Of a stretch of 64,000 nt of DNA, positions 47,235-57,791 are shown piece by piece. Made by a program: the position numbers and the translations under genes. Every line of letters starts with the position of its first letter. Positions within the stretch are counted from its first letter, which is position 1. Source of the stretch: Planococcus sp. MB-3u-03 (lineage in GTDB: Bacteria > Bacillota > Bacilli > Bacillales_A > Planococcaceae); assembly GCF_002833405.1 (NCBI RefSeq), contig NZ_CP025135.1, forward strand, positions 1,903,501-1,967,500. The letters run 5' to 3'. The notes beneath the pieces were generated by a model, which was not told the origin of the DNA, searched no databases, and worked only from the letters and a program-made list of their open reading frames with translations.

Positions 47235-48765
47235 GGTGCTTCCCGCCTTTCTTGTCTTTGTCCGCATGTCCTGCCATGAGAAGACCCAGTTCTTGTTCGG
47301 TCGTTTCTTCAGGAATGACCACATCCACGATTTCACCGTCGTGGATAACGGCGATCCGGTCGGAAACATTCATGACTTCATCCAGTTCGAAAGAAATCAA
47401 TAGCACCGCTTTTCCATTGTCACGCTGTTCGATCAAACGGCTATGGATAAATTCGATAGCCCCGACGTCCAAACCGCGCGTCGGAAGTGCCGCAATGAGC
47501 AGATCCGGATTGCGGTCGACTTCACGGCCAATAATCGCTTTTTGCTGGTTGCCCCCGGACAACGCCCGCGCCGGTTCGTGCGGCCCTTGCGTCCGGACAT
47601 CGAAATCTTTGATGATTTGCTGGGCTTTTTCCGTAATCTTGTTGTAGTCCATGATTCCCGACTTCGAGATCGGTGCCATATAATAAGTTTGCAATGCAAT
47701 ATTGTGGCCGATCGGGAAATCGAGCACCAAACCGTGCTTATGGCGGTCTTGTGGAATATGGCCGACGCCGAACTCTGTCACTTTTCTTGGCTTCATGCCG
47801 GTGACGTCCTTGCCGTGGATCAGCACTTTGCCGCTTTTGACTTTGCGCAGCCCGGTGATCGCTTCGATCAATTCCGATTGGCCGTTGCCATCGATTCCCG
47901 CAATTCCGACAATTTCGCCTTTGCGAACGTTGAGATTCAAGTTCTTGACTTTGGCGATGCCGCGGTAATCTTCGACGACAAGGTCTTGGACGGTCAGGGT
48001 TTCTTCTGTCGGGTGTGCCGGCCCTTTTTCGGTTTTGAATGTCACTTGACGGCCGACCATCAAAGCAGCCAATTCGTTCGGGTTCGTTTCCGCTGTTGTG
48101 ACGGTGCCGATCCCCTGGCCTTTGCGAATGACGGTTACGCGGTCAGACACGTCCATGATCTCTTTCAATTTATGGGTGATGAGGATGATCGATTTGCCTT
48201 CAGCGATCAACCGCTTCATGATCTGGATCAATTCCGTGATTTCCTGCGGAGTAAGCGAAGCTGTTGGCTCATCGAATATGAGGATTTCCGCTCCGCGATA
48301 AAGAGTTTTCAAAATTTCTACGCGCTGCTGCATGCCGACTGAGATGTCTTCGATGATGGCATATGGATCGACATTCAAGCCATATTGCTCCGATAATTTC
48401 GCCACTTTTTGTGCGGCATCTTTTTTATTCGTCACGCCCATCTTTGTCGGCTCGCTGCCGAGAATGATGTTTTCGGTGACACTGAAATTCTCGACCAGCA
48501 TAAAGTGTTGATGCACCATGCCGATTCCGAGATCGTTCGCTACGTTCGGGTTGGAAATGTCCACTTTCTTCCCTCTGACGCGGATTTCCCCGCCTTCTGG
48601 TTGATACAATCCAAACAAGACGTTCATCAAAGTGGATTTTCCTGCCCCGTTCTCACCGAGCAGTGCATGAATTTCCCCTTTTTCAAGCTGCAGGGTGATA
48701 TTGTCGTTGGCGACAAAGTTCCCGAACTCTTTGCGGATATTCAGCATTTCAATAACATATTCCAC
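47224..48765 (-). CDS. nupO: Nucleoside ABC transporter ATPase NupO-like (two ATPase domains)
   Basis: GTG 48765 follows GGGAGTGAG and gives 513 aa. Domain 1 has Walker A GENGAGKSTLMNVLFG, Q-loop MVHQHF, signature ISVGMQQRVEIL and Walker B LIFDEPTASLTP. Domain 2 has GIDGNGQSELIEAITG, signature ALSGGNQQKAIIGRE and LIAALPTRGLDVGAI, where the Walker B aspartate/glutamate pair is degraded as is normal for sugar/nucleoside-type fused ATPases. It powers the nupN-P-Q importer. A terminator-like hairpin lies between nupN and nupO, so less nupO than nupN mRNA is expected. Confidence 0.93.
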   Translation of the reverse strand: MEYVIEMLNIRKEFGNFVANDNITLQLEKGEIHALLGENGAGKSTLMNVLFGLYQPEGGEIRVRGKKVDISNPNVANDLGIGMVHQHFMLVENFSVTENIILGSEPTKMGVTNKKDAAQKVAKLSEQYGLNVDPYAIIEDISVGMQQRVEILKTLYRGAEILIFDEPTASLTPQEITELIQIMKRLIAEGKSIILITHKLKEIMDVSDRVTVIRKGQGIGTVTTAETNPNELAALMVGRQVTFKTEKGPAHPTEETLTVQDLVVEDYRGIAKVKNLNLNVRKGEIVGIAGIDGNGQSELIEAITGLRKVKSGKVLIHGKDVTGMKPRKVTEFGVGHIPQDRHKHGLVLDFPIGHNIALQTYYMAPISKSGIMDYNKITEKAQQIIKDFDVRTQGPHEPARALSGGNQQKAIIGREVDRNPDLLIAALPTRGLDVGAIEFIHSRLIEQRDNGKAVLLISFELDEVMNVSDRIAVIHDGEIVDVVIPEETTEQELGLLMAGHADKDKKGGKHRVE

Positions 48766-48875
48766 GGTTCTCACTCCCTCGGAGACTGGTTAGTTCTTTT
48801 TTTAAATGAATTAATACATGAAAGGCTTCTTTTGTCAGAAACCTTTCATCTATTAATCTTTCGAAAAATAGACGA

Positions 48876-48914
48876 AAAAAAAATCATAAAGACCGGATAC
48901 CCGGTCTTTATGAT
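48876..48914 (-). terminator. Intercistronic terminator between nupN and nupO
   Basis: ATCATAAAGACCGG pairs perfectly with CCGGTCTTTATGAT (48883-48896 with 48901-48914), then a minus-strand T run. It probably raises binding-protein mRNA over transporter mRNA. Confidence 0.88.
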
Positions 48915-48933
48915 GACCGTATTTGACTACAGC

Positions 48934-50013
48934 TTATTCAGAGACTGTTTCAGGAACTTCGATTTCTCCTGAAATAACTTTCTCTTTGTATTCTTCAATC
49001 TGGCTCATGACATCTTCTGGAATCGCGCCGCGTGAATCCGCAAGAGCTACCCCTTCATCAGACAAGCCGTAAGTGATAGTTTCCCCGCCTGGGAATTCAC
49101 CGTTCATTGCTTGTTCTGAGATGTCGATAACTGCATTGTCAACGCGTTTCAATACAGAAGTCAAAGTAACGTTCGCATCGCCAGTTTGGCCCTCTTCGTA
49201 TTGGTCAGCATCAACGCCGATAACCCATACGTTTTCGTCAGGATTGGCTTCTTTGCGTTCTTTGGCTTCAGTGAATACGCCGTTACCAGTTCCGCCTGCT
49301 GCGTGGAAAATAATATCAGCTCCAGCGCTGTACATACGGTTTGCTGTCGTTTTACCCAATTCCGCTTTATCAAAAGCACCTGTGTATTGAACATCGACTT
49401 CGATTGAATCATCAACAGCTTTTACGCCTTCAAGGAATCCAGCTTCAAAGCGCTCGATAACCGGGATTTCCATACCGCCGACAAAACCGATTTTGTCGGT
49501 TTCAGTCATCAATGCTGCAGCAACACCTGCAAGGAATGCGCCTTCTTGCTCTTTAAACATGACGCTTGCCACGTTTGGAGCATCCACTACTGCATCGATG
49601 ATAGCGATTTGTGCATCCGGCTGCTGCTCAGCGATTTCCTTAACAGCACCTTCCATCAGGAAGCCGATACCGAAGACGACGTCAAAATCACGGCGGATCA
49701 AGTTGTTCAAGTTGGTGTTGTAATCAGCGTCGGAAGCGGACTGGAGGTAATCAAACCCGCCATCGCCTTTTTCAAGGCCATTGTCTTCACCGAATTTTTG
49801 GATGCCTTCCCAAGCTGATTGGTTGAAGGATTTATCATCCACACCGCCGACATCTGTAACCATTGCTACAGAGAAATCACTTGCTTCTTCAGTGCCTTCT
49901 CCGCCTTCAGCAGAGTCGCCGCCGTTTGAAGTGTCTTCTTCGCTTCCGCATGCTGCAAGAACTCCAGCCGCCAGCATTAATGAAAAACCTACGCCAAATT
50001 TACGTTTAATCAA
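48934..50013 (-). CDS. nupN: BMP-family nucleoside-binding lipoprotein NupN-like
   Basis: TTG 50013 is eight bases after GGGGG and opens LIKRKFGVGFSLMLAAGVLA, a lipoprotein signal with the lipobox LAAC and cysteine at about 22, so it is lipid-anchored outside the membrane. A Glu/Ser/Gly linker leads to the Bmp/PnrA fold (VAMVTDVGGVDDKSFNQSAW, later FHAAGGTGNGVF, WVIGVDADQYEEG). Bmp proteins bind purine nucleosides. It heads nupN-O-P-Q, 46 bases behind the regulator gene ymfC. The 359 aa are normal in length. Confidence 0.93.
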   Translation of the reverse strand: MIKRKFGVGFSLMLAAGVLAACGSEEDTSNGGDSAEGGEGTEEASDFSVAMVTDVGGVDDKSFNQSAWEGIQKFGEDNGLEKGDGGFDYLQSASDADYNTNLNNLIRRDFDVVFGIGFLMEGAVKEIAEQQPDAQIAIIDAVVDAPNVASVMFKEQEGAFLAGVAAALMTETDKIGFVGGMEIPVIERFEAGFLEGVKAVDDSIEVDVQYTGAFDKAELGKTTANRMYSAGADIIFHAAGGTGNGVFTEAKERKEANPDENVWVIGVDADQYEEGQTGDANVTLTSVLKRVDNAVIDISEQAMNGEFPGGETITYGLSDEGVALADSRGAIPEDVMSQIEEYKEKVISGEIEVPETVSE

Positions 50014-50059
50014 TGTGATAACCCCCAAGGTTTTTTTGATAATAGCAGGAATCAGATGT

Positions 50060-50788
50060 TTACAGCCGTTTGCGAACTACGTGGAAACTGAATTTATCAG
50101 CCCGGAAATAGTTCTTGGAATACAGTACCAAGCGATCGTTTTCATCGTAATGATGCTGTTTTAATACGAGTAATGCAGTTTCTGGATCGCATTCAAGAAT
50201 CGGCGACGCTTCTTCGTGATACCCTGTTGGGTCGATGAAGGTGACCGCGTACGAGATGCGGATATCGCCGGATTCTTCAAGCGCCGAGAAAATGGAGCTT
50301 TCTTTGCGTCCGAGAAAACCTTCGGGCATGTAGACGGAAGGCACTTTGTCGATGCAATAGACGACAGGCTCCCCGTTTGCCGTGCGGACGCGTTCAATGG
50401 AAATGACAGTATCATCCGGATTGCAATGAAAGCGGTTAACATCTTCTTCAGAACAAACGGACTCCGAAGTGCTCAAGTAGACCACTCCGGGTTCCATTCC
50501 CGCCTGCCGGATCATATCGGAGACGCTTGTCAATTCCTCGATGCCCGATGAAAATACCGGTTTCGAATTGACAAACGTTCCGACACCGTGGCGCCTGACG
50601 ATTACATTATCTTCTTCCAGAAGCCGCAGCGCCTCGCGTAGAGTCGCGCGGCTCACTCCAAGTGATTTCGATAATTCGAACTCGGATGGCAATTTCTCTT
50701 TCTCTTTATAGACACCCGAAGCAATATCCTGCTTCATTCGATCGATCACTTGGAGATACAATGCACGGTGATCCGATTTGATTGTCAT
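50060..50788 (-). CDS. ymfC: YmfC, GntR/HutC-type transcription regulator
   Basis: ATG 50788 ([20 protein letters not shown]) follows GGGTGGTG and gives 242 aa. The N-terminal GntR winged helix ([40 protein letters not shown]) and a C-terminal UTRA effector domain ([20 protein letters not shown] to VRKRL) are seen. It lies directly upstream of nupNOPQ on the same strand; regulation of nucleoside uptake is inference from this context. An inverted repeat 24 bases before the start may be its own operator. Confidence 0.9.
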   Translation of the reverse strand: MTIKSDHRALYLQVIDRMKQDIASGVYKEKEKLPSEFELSKSLGVSRATLREALRLLEEDNVIVRRHGVGTFVNSKPVFSSGIEELTSVSDMIRQAGMEPGVVYLSTSESVCSEEDVNRFHCNPDDTVISIERVRTANGEPVVYCIDKVPSVYMPEGFLGRKESSIFSALEESGDIRISYAVTFIDPTGYHEEASPILECDPETALLVLKQHHYDENDRLVLYSKNYFRADKFSFHVVRKRL

Positions 50789-50811
50789 ACGATTCACCAC
50801 CCATGACAGAG

Positions 50812-50825
50812 ATCAGACATCTGAT
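50812..50825. promoter_or_regulatory. Inverted repeat, candidate YmfC operator
   Basis: ATCAGA-CA-TCTGAT is a perfect 6-bp inverted repeat with 2-bp spacer, placed between the promoter region and start of ymfC, where GntR-type repressors often autoregulate. Confidence 0.4.
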
Positions 50826-50964
50826 GTAAAACATTCCTACTAATCAGAATTACTATACCATTTAATAGAAATGAAATAAATAGCAATTTGTCGAATTCTG
50901 CGAATTTTCCTGTACAAGCTTTCTCAAATACTAAACATTTTGTCACAAATCAGCTATTGACCGA

Positions 50965-53388
50965 TCAGTATTCTTCCTGCTTAGGAACCAGGACATGGCG
51001 TGGCTTACTGCCTTCATAAGGTCCGACGACCCCGCGCTGCTCCATTTGGTCTATAATTCTGGCGGCACGGGAATAGCCGACACGGAACCGGCGCTGCAAC
51101 ATTGACACGGATGCTGTCTGCATTTCCGTGACCAATTGCACCGCTTCGTCGTAAAGTTCATCCGTCTCCTGATCGATGCTCACTTCTTCTACATCCGACG
51201 GGATCATGTCTTCCTGGTATTGCGCTTTTTGCTGTTCGATTGAAAAGTCGACGATTTTTTCCACTTCTGTATCCGACAGGAACGCCCCTTGCACACGCAC
51301 CGGTTTTGATTGGCCAGCACCAAGGAATAGCATATCGCCGCGGCCGAGCAATTTCTCTGCCCCGCCCATGTCGAGAATGGTGCGTGAATCGATCGCGGAT
51401 GACACCGCAAAGGCGATGCGCGATGGGATGTTCGCCTTGATAACGCCGGTGATGACATTGACGCTCGGGCGCTGTGTAGCGATGATCAAATGGATGCCGG
51501 CAGCACGTGCCATTTGCGCAAGCCGTGTGATGGCATCTTCCACTTCATTCGAAGCGACCATCATCAAATCCGCCAATTCATCGACGATGACAACGATAAA
51601 TGGAAGCTTCGGATGCTTTTCTTCGTTTTCTGCGTTGAATGTGTCGACATAATCGTTATATCCTTCAATATTGCGTGTGCCGGTATGGGAAAACAGCTCA
51701 TAGCGCCGCTCCATTTCCGAGACGATTTTCTTTAAGGCTTGTGCCGCTTTGCGCGGATCCGTTACGACCGGCGCAAGCAGATGGGGAATGCCGTTATAGA
51801 CATTCAATTCGACCATTTTCGGATCGATCATCATCATCTTCACTTCATGCGGCTTGGCGCGCATAATGATGCTTGTGATGATACCGTTGATGCATACCGA
51901 TTTCCCGCTGCCGGTAGAACCTGCAACGAGCAGATGGGGCATTTTATTGAGTTCGGTCATGACAGCCTGGCCCGTCACGTCGCGGCCGAGCCCGAACAAT
52001 AGTTTCGAGTCGGGGCGGTTGTTTTCTTCCGATTCCAATACTTCCCTAAGGCTCACGACTGCGACTTCCGTATTCGGCACTTCAATGCCGATCGCCGATT
52101 TTCCGGGGATCGGGGCTTCAATGCGGATATCGCGGGCGGCAAGCGCCAATGCCAAATCGTCGTGAAGGCTGACGATTTTGCTGACTTTCACGCCGACATC
52201 CGGCAGCACTTCGTATTTCGTGACGGCAGGCCCCAAATGGACTTGTGTCACTTTCGCGCGAACGCCGAAACTTTGGAAAGTTTTCTCGAGTTTCTTGGCG
52301 TTTTTTTGGATGCCCGAATACTCGCCGCTTTGGTCGCTATGCGGCGGCAAGGTCAATAGATCGATCGGCGGCAACGCATAATCTTCATTTTCCGCTTCCT
52401 CTTTCATCGACATGACCGGCTCTTTCAAGATCTCCCCGGTTTCTGGATCGACATGCCTGATTTCTTCAGAAGCCTCGGTTTTCGGTTTCTCCTCCTCCGC
52501 ATTCTGGCGCTTCGGCTTGACCTTTTCCGTGAAGGCAGAAATGATCGGTTCCTTTTCCTCTTCTTGCTCGCGCTCGGTCTCCTGATCAAAGACTAGCGTC
52601 GTTTCTGTTTCTGTTTCTTCCAGCGCATCGTCATAAGCTAATTGTTCGTTCATTTCCAATACCTTTTCTGGCGCATTTTTTCTGCGCGGCTGTTGTTTCT
52701 TCGCCGGTTTGCGTTCCGGCTTGAAGCGTTCTGCGAGTGACCGCATCGCTTCGCCGACTACCGGCAAGCGCTCTGCAATAACGGGCGCAGCCGTTTTACC
52801 GGTCAAGATGATGGCGCCGATCGACAATAGGATGATGGCGATGACCCATGTGCCGGCTGTCGCAAATAGCACGTGAAGCAACGCATACAGCACAGCGCCG
52901 AAAAAGCCGCCGCCGGTCGCTTCGTAATTGCCCCAGATCGTTCCGGTCATTTGCGTCATTTTCGATGTTTCCGACAAGACATTCGCAGAAGTGATCGGCA
53001 GTATGGAACCGGCTGCCCAGATTAAATGGCTGATCAATAAAGCACCGGCCAGCAGAAATACAGAGCCGGCTGCAATTTTCGGCCGGATTTTCGGCAACCC
53101 GCGCTTCACCATGATGTGAAGTGCAGCTGCAATCAATGCCAGGGGTGCGAGAAAGGCCAAATAGCCGAGCAGGTACTCAGCCATATTATTGAACATGCGG
53201 CCGATCAACCCGAGCCTGAAGACCATCAAGATTGCGATGCCGATCATGATGAGGCCCGTCACTTCGTAGGCAATCATCGGCACCGGCTGACGCTTCTTCT
53301 TCGCTTTCGGTTTCGGTCTGGGTTTCGTGCGCGGCTTGGTACGCGGCTTAGTGGTAGTAGTTTTTTTGTTCGTACGGCTTGGCGCCAT
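50965..53388 (-). CDS. ftsK: DNA translocase FtsK/SpoIIIE
   Basis: ATG 53388 ([20 protein letters not shown]) follows AGAGGGAATC and gives 807 aa; the longer upstream frame is unsupported. A very basic Thr/Lys/Pro/Arg start is followed by four membrane helices (about 40-200), an acidic linker, then the motor: [20 protein letters not shown] (Walker A), [12 protein letters not shown] (Walker B), and the C-terminal gamma winged helix [20 protein letters not shown] that reads polar DNA motifs. It pumps chromosomal DNA through the closing septum. In this apparently non-sporulating organism the FtsK role is preferred over SpoIIIE. Confidence 0.95.
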   Translation of the reverse strand: MAPSRTNKKTTTTKPRTKPRTKPRPKPKAKKKRQPVPMIAYEVTGLIMIGIAILMVFRLGLIGRMFNNMAEYLLGYLAFLAPLALIAAALHIMVKRGLPKIRPKIAAGSVFLLAGALLISHLIWAAGSILPITSANVLSETSKMTQMTGTIWGNYEATGGGFFGAVLYALLHVLFATAGTWVIAIILLSIGAIILTGKTAAPVIAERLPVVGEAMRSLAERFKPERKPAKKQQPRRKNAPEKVLEMNEQLAYDDALEETETETTLVFDQETEREQEEEKEPIISAFTEKVKPKRQNAEEEKPKTEASEEIRHVDPETGEILKEPVMSMKEEAENEDYALPPIDLLTLPPHSDQSGEYSGIQKNAKKLEKTFQSFGVRAKVTQVHLGPAVTKYEVLPDVGVKVSKIVSLHDDLALALAARDIRIEAPIPGKSAIGIEVPNTEVAVVSLREVLESEENNRPDSKLLFGLGRDVTGQAVMTELNKMPHLLVAGSTGSGKSVCINGIITSIIMRAKPHEVKMMMIDPKMVELNVYNGIPHLLAPVVTDPRKAAQALKKIVSEMERRYELFSHTGTRNIEGYNDYVDTFNAENEEKHPKLPFIVVIVDELADLMMVASNEVEDAITRLAQMARAAGIHLIIATQRPSVNVITGVIKANIPSRIAFAVSSAIDSRTILDMGGAEKLLGRGDMLFLGAGQSKPVRVQGAFLSDTEVEKIVDFSIEQQKAQYQEDMIPSDVEEVSIDQETDELYDEAVQLVTEMQTASVSMLQRRFRVGYSRAARIIDQMEQRGVVGPYEGSKPRHVLVPKQEEY

Positions 53389-53414
53389 GGGATTCCCTCT
53401 TTTCTTACGTAATG

Positions 53415-53452
53415 AAAAAGGATTCCTGCCGATAAAATCGGTATGGAATCCC
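53415..53452 (-). terminator. Terminator after rnjB
   Basis: GGATTCC (53420-53426) and GGAATCC (53445-53451) close a hairpin with inner CCGAT/ATCGG pairs; T run on the minus strand. Confidence 0.8.
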
Positions 53453-53465
53453 TTTACTTGTATTC

Positions 53466-55132
53466 TTAGTATTCCATGATGATCGGAATGATCATCGGAC
53501 GCCGCTTCGTCTGCTGGTACAGATACGAATTGAGCGTGTCGCGGATTTCCTGTTTGATGTTGTTCCATTCGAACGCATCGCGCGTCACGTATTTATCGAC
53601 GACTTTGCGTACCAATTGGCTCGATTCATCAAGCAATTGTTCCGATTCGCGGACATAGACAAAGCCTCTGGAAATGATTTCAGGGCCTGAAGCGATGCGT
53701 TTTTCTTTGCGGTTCAAGGTAACGACGATGATAAAGATCCCGTCCTGTGACAGAAGCTTGCGGTCGCGGAGGACGATGTTGCCAACATCCCCGATGCCGA
53801 TTCCATCAATCAAGACATTGCCCGTCGTGACACGGCCGCTCATGCGCACTTTTTCTTTTCTGTATTCGACGATATCGCCTTTATCGGCGATGAAGATATC
53901 CGATTTCGCAATTCCGACTTGTTGTGCCAATTTCGAGTGGGCGATAAGCATTTTGTATTCCCCTTGGATTGGGACAAAATACTTCGGCTTCATCAAGTTC
54001 AGCATCATTTTCAAATCTTCCTGGCTGCCGTGGCCGGAAACGTGGACTTTCTTATTGGATGTCAGCACTTTCGCCCCGGCTTTCGCCAATTGTTCATTGT
54101 CTGGAACATTGGCACTTCCATGCCTGGCGACGGCGTAAAGGTGATCAATACTGTATCCGTTTCATTGATGCGCACATCTTTATGCTGGCGTCTGACCATT
54201 TTATCCAGTGCTTCGAGTGGTTCGCCCTGGTTGCCGGTCACGATGATGACGACTTCATCATCATTGTATTTTTCCAAGTCTTTCAAAGAAATGACCGTGT
54301 CTTCGTCAACTTCTAGATACCCGAGTCGCAAGCCGACTTCATAGCTCTTCTCCAGGCTTTTGCCGATGACGGCGACTTTCTTGCCGGTTTGGTGCGCGAT
54401 GTCGAACACTTGCTGGATACGGATGAAGTTGGATGAATAAAGTGATACGAGAATGCGCCCCGGTGCCTGGTGGAAGGCCGTCAGGATATGATCGGCAACG
54501 ACCGTTTCAGACGTCGTATAGCCTGGGCGTTCGGCTTCGGTGGAATCCGATAGCAGCATCAAGACGCCGTCTTCGCCAAGCTTCGCCATTTTGGCGTAAT
54601 CCGGGCGGTAGCTGCCTTGCATCGACTGGTCGAATTTAAATTCACCGGTATGGACGATGGCGCCTTCCGAAGTATGGAAGACGATGCCAAGTGCATCCGG
54701 AATACTGTGTGTCGTATGGAAAAAGGTGACATGTGTCTTGTCGAAATTCATGCGGCTCTTATTGGTGACTTCAAAGAACTTATGGTGCTTGAGCGAGCCG
54801 AGCTCTTTTACATGCTCTTTGGCAAGCGCGATGGTCAGCTTCGAGCCGTACACCGGTGCCTGGACTTTCTTCAATAGATAAGCAATCGATCCGATCGCAT
54901 CTTCATGGCCGTGCGTCAGGAAGATCCCTTTGACACGGTCTTTGTTTTCTTCGAGATATGTGACATCCGGAATGACGATATCGACGCCGAGCATCTCATC
55001 TTCCGGAAACATCAAACCGCTGTCGACGACGAACAGGTCATCGTCGATATCGATGACGTACATCGCTTTCCCGATCTCTCCTACTCCGCCAAGCGGAATG
55101 ACTCTTATGACTTCATTTTTAATTTTACTCAA
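53466..55132 (-). CDS. rnjB: Ribonuclease J2-type, frameshifted as read
   Basis: TTG 55132 after AGGAGGAAATC opens [20 protein letters not shown]. The beta-lactamase core is normal until MFQTMNN, where one missing base near 54092 (AACCAATTGG read as AACAATTGG) shifts register; the next frame continues [20 protein letters not shown] to 53466. Joined length is about 556 aa. The metal motif reads [10 protein letters not shown], lacking the DH of RNase J1, and the gene lies by ftsK, as B. subtilis rnjB (ymfA) does, so J2 is called. RNases J degrade RNA 5' to 3'; J2 mainly supports J1. Confidence 0.93.
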
Positions 55133-55271
55133 TTGATTTCCTCCTAAAAATATTTCACCCGTACAGATCCATAGACTTCATTATACGGTAATCACCGGTA
55201 ACAGTCCAAAGAAAAAATATCTGCAGCCATTTGCCCCACGTGCCTGCCGCAAAAACATCCGTCTGCGAAAC

Positions 55272-55329
55272 AAAAAAAGCCATCCGCACACACGAGGAAG
55301 AAACGACTTCCAAGCGGCACCGGATGGCC
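55272..55329 (-). terminator. Terminator after asd
   Basis: GCCATCCG (55279-55286) pairs with CGGATGGC (55321-55328); on the minus strand seven Ts follow. The long inner arm is only partly paired. Confidence 0.75.
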
Positions 55330-55383
55330 AGAGATTTTACATGCGCCAGCAGATCACCCGCTGCCGGATGATTGCCTGACAGC

Positions 55384-56417
55384 TTACAGCAATTGTTCTT
55401 CGATGAGCGCTTCGGCGATTTGAACCGAGTTCAATGCCGCGCCTTTGATCAAATTATCGGAGACGATCCACAAATGATAGCCGTTCGGGTTGTCGAGGTC
55501 CTTGCGGATACGGCCGACGAACACCTCATCTTTTCCAGCGGCCATCAAAGGCATCGGGTATTCCTGGTTGGCGGGATTGTCTTGCAGCACAACGCCTGGC
55601 GCGCCGCTCAGCGCATCTCTCACTTGCTCGACGGACGGTGCGTCACCCAGTTCCACATAAACGGATTCGGAGTGGCCCGTCACGACCGGCAGGCGCACAC
55701 AAGTCGCCGCGACCGCCAAGCCTTGGTCGCTCATGATTTTCTTCGTTTCGTTGATCATTTTCATTTCTTCCAGCGTATAGCCGTTGTCCGCGAATTGGTC
55801 GATCTGCGGCACGGCATTGAAAGCGATCGGGTAATGGCGATCGGCTGACTTCACGGGCAAGACTTTCGCTTCGGCAGTTGCTGCGTTATCGAAATCTGCT
55901 GCCTGTTCTTTCAATTCATTGATCGCATCGATGCCAGCGCCAGAAACCGCCTGGTAAGTGGAAACGATGATTTTCTGCAAGCCGAATTGCTCTTTTAGCG
56001 GCTGCAATGCGCATACCATTTGAATCGTCGAGCAATTTGGGTTGGCGATCACGCCGGAATGTCCTTTTAGCGCCGATTTATTCACTTCAGGGACGACGAG
56101 CGGTACATCTTCATTCATGCGGAATGCGCTCGTATTATCGACAACGACTGCGCCGCGTTTTACGGCTTCAGGGGCAAACTTTTCTGAGATGCTGCCGCCT
56201 GCGCTGAACAAAGCGATATCCACGCCTTCAAATGATTCGGGCACCGCTTCCTCTACTGTATAGGTTTGTCCGTTGAATTCGATTTCCTTGCCGGCAGAGC
56301 GTGCAGAAGACAGGAATTTGATGTCCCCTACAGGAAATTGCGCTTCTCCAGCTGGTCTTTCATTTGCTGACCGACGGCACCGGTTGCGCCCATGATCGCT
56401 ACATTATAGGTTTTCAC
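55384..56417 (-). CDS. asd: Aspartate-semialdehyde dehydrogenase, frameshifted near the N-terminus as read
   Basis: GTG 56417 after GAAGGAGAGA opens KTYNVAIMGATGAVGQQMKD (NADP-binding GxTGxVG) and runs to KRNFL, where one missing C near 56334 (TTTCCCTG read as TTTCCTG) brings a stop. The next frame continues VGDIKFLSSARSAGKEIEF and on to 55384. The active-site cysteine is in IANPNCSTIQM, the substrate region is AVSGAGIDAINEL, and FVGRIRKDL follows. Joined length is about 344 aa. Asd feeds lysine, threonine, methionine and diaminopimelate. spoVFA/B upstream and dapG/dapA downstream, present in B. subtilis, are absent. Confidence 0.95.
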
Positions 56418-56502
56418 TCGACTCTCTCCTTCTTGACTAATTTGCGTTATTGTAACATAATTTATCGCGTTAATGCGACAAATTGTCGCAATTCCTGCTC
56501 TT

Positions 56503-57714
56503 TCATTGGGAACGGATGATGGAGACGGCAGGCGCAGTGGCAGTCAATTGCATCAAATCCAGCACATGTTCACGCTCCACTGCATCGATCAAGTGGATGA
56601 TGTCATCAGCGGATTGATGTTTGCCGTGAAGCAATTCATATTTTCCGTTGCGGCTCATTCTGGATCCCGTGCTTTCTAGCCCAAGCAGCAAATTGCCTTT
56701 CAATTGCTCACGGGAATCCGTAATTTCCAAATCGCTGATGTCCCCTTCTCGCATGCGCTGCAGCGATGTACGAATCAATTCTTCCACTTCCCCGACTTGA
56801 TGGTCGGCAGTGCCCCCGTAAATAGCGAGCGTGCCGTGGTCAGAGTAGGCGGAATGATAGGAATAGACCGAATAGGCAAGTCCCCGGTCTTCGCGGATTT
56901 CCTGGAATAGCCGGGACGACATCGAGCCGCCGATGATATTGTTCAATACCGCGAGTGCAAACAACTGATCGTCTTTCAGCGACAGCCCTGGATATCCAAG
57001 ACAGATATGCGCTTGTTCCGTTTCTTTATGCTTGATCGACTGACCAGGCACAAAGGTCGGCATGACATGCGCGTTTTCGGGGCTTTTCCGTTCAAATGAA
57101 CCGAATAAAGATTCGATTTGGCTGAGCAATTTTCCTTCGATATGGCCTGCCACGGAAATGACCGTGTTCGACGGGGTGTAATGGCGCTCCATATAATCCA
57201 AAATCTGCTGTCTTGAAAACCTGTCCAGTGTTTCGACGGTACCTAAAATTGGGGCGCCGATTGCATTGTCGGGGTACATGACCCGCCATAATTGCTCGTG
57301 GACATCGTCATCCGCCATATCTTCAGTCATGCTGATTTCCTCTTTGACGACGAGCCGCTCTTTATCGATCTCTACCGGGTCCATCACCGAATTGAAAAAC
57401 ATATCAGCTAACACTTCGACTGCCAGCGGCGCATGATGGTCAAGCACTTTGGCGTAATAGCAAGTATATTCTTTTGAAGTATAGGCGTTCAAATCACCGC
57501 CAATGCGGTCGAATTCCCGCGCAATATCTTTGGCGCTGCGTTTTTCGGTACCTTTGAACAAGAGATGTTCAATAAAATGCGTGATGCCGTTTTCTTCCGG
57601 GCGCTCATCACGTGACCCTGTATTGACGAATACACCGACTGCTACTGAGCGGAAATGCGGAATATGTTCAGAGACGATGCGCAAGCCATTTTGGCAAGTA
57701 TAAGTGGTAACCAT
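56503..57714 (-). CDS. mlpA: M16 zinc peptidase MlpA (YmxG)
   Basis: ATG 57714 (MVTTYTCQNGLRIVSEHIPH) follows GGAGGGC and gives 403 aa. The inverted zinc motif is HFIEH (about 45-49) with the third ligand glutamate in RLVVKEEISMTEDMADDDVH; the C-terminal half has IIGGSMSSRLFQEIREDRGL and AYSVYSYHSAY. It belongs to the processing-peptidase group found after pnp in Bacilli. Here it follows pnp directly: the ylxY deacetylase and ymxH genes seen in B. subtilis are missing. Confidence 0.94.
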   Translation of the reverse strand: MVTTYTCQNGLRIVSEHIPHFRSVAVGVFVNTGSRDERPEENGITHFIEHLLFKGTEKRSAKDIAREFDRIGGDLNAYTSKEYTCYYAKVLDHHAPLAVEVLADMFFNSVMDPVEIDKERLVVKEEISMTEDMADDDVHEQLWRVMYPDNAIGAPILGTVETLDRFSRQQILDYMERHYTPSNTVISVAGHIEGKLLSQIESLFGSFERKSPENAHVMPTFVPGQSIKHKETEQAHICLGYPGLSLKDDQLFALAVLNNIIGGSMSSRLFQEIREDRGLAYSVYSYHSAYSDHGTLAIYGGTADHQVGEVEELIRTSLQRMREGDISDLEITDSREQLKGNLLLGLESTGSRMSRNGKYELLHGKHQSADDIIHLIDAVEREHVLDLMQLTATAPAVSIIRSQ

Positions 57715-57735
57715 TGAAAGCCCTCCTGTATATGA

Positions 57736-57769
57736 AAAAAATTGCCGGCGAGTGCCACCGGCAATTTTT
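57736..57769 (-). terminator. Terminator after pnp
   Basis: AAAAATTGCCGG pairs with CCGGCAATTTTT around a 9-base loop. Confidence 0.92.
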
Positions 57770-57791
57770 CCAATCTGTTTCATTTACTGTT

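Noticed and set aside
53389..53568. 60-residue N-terminal extension of ftsK into rnjB
   Set aside because: No ribosome site, and it reads the rnjB end and terminator; ATG 53388 has a good site and fits known starts.
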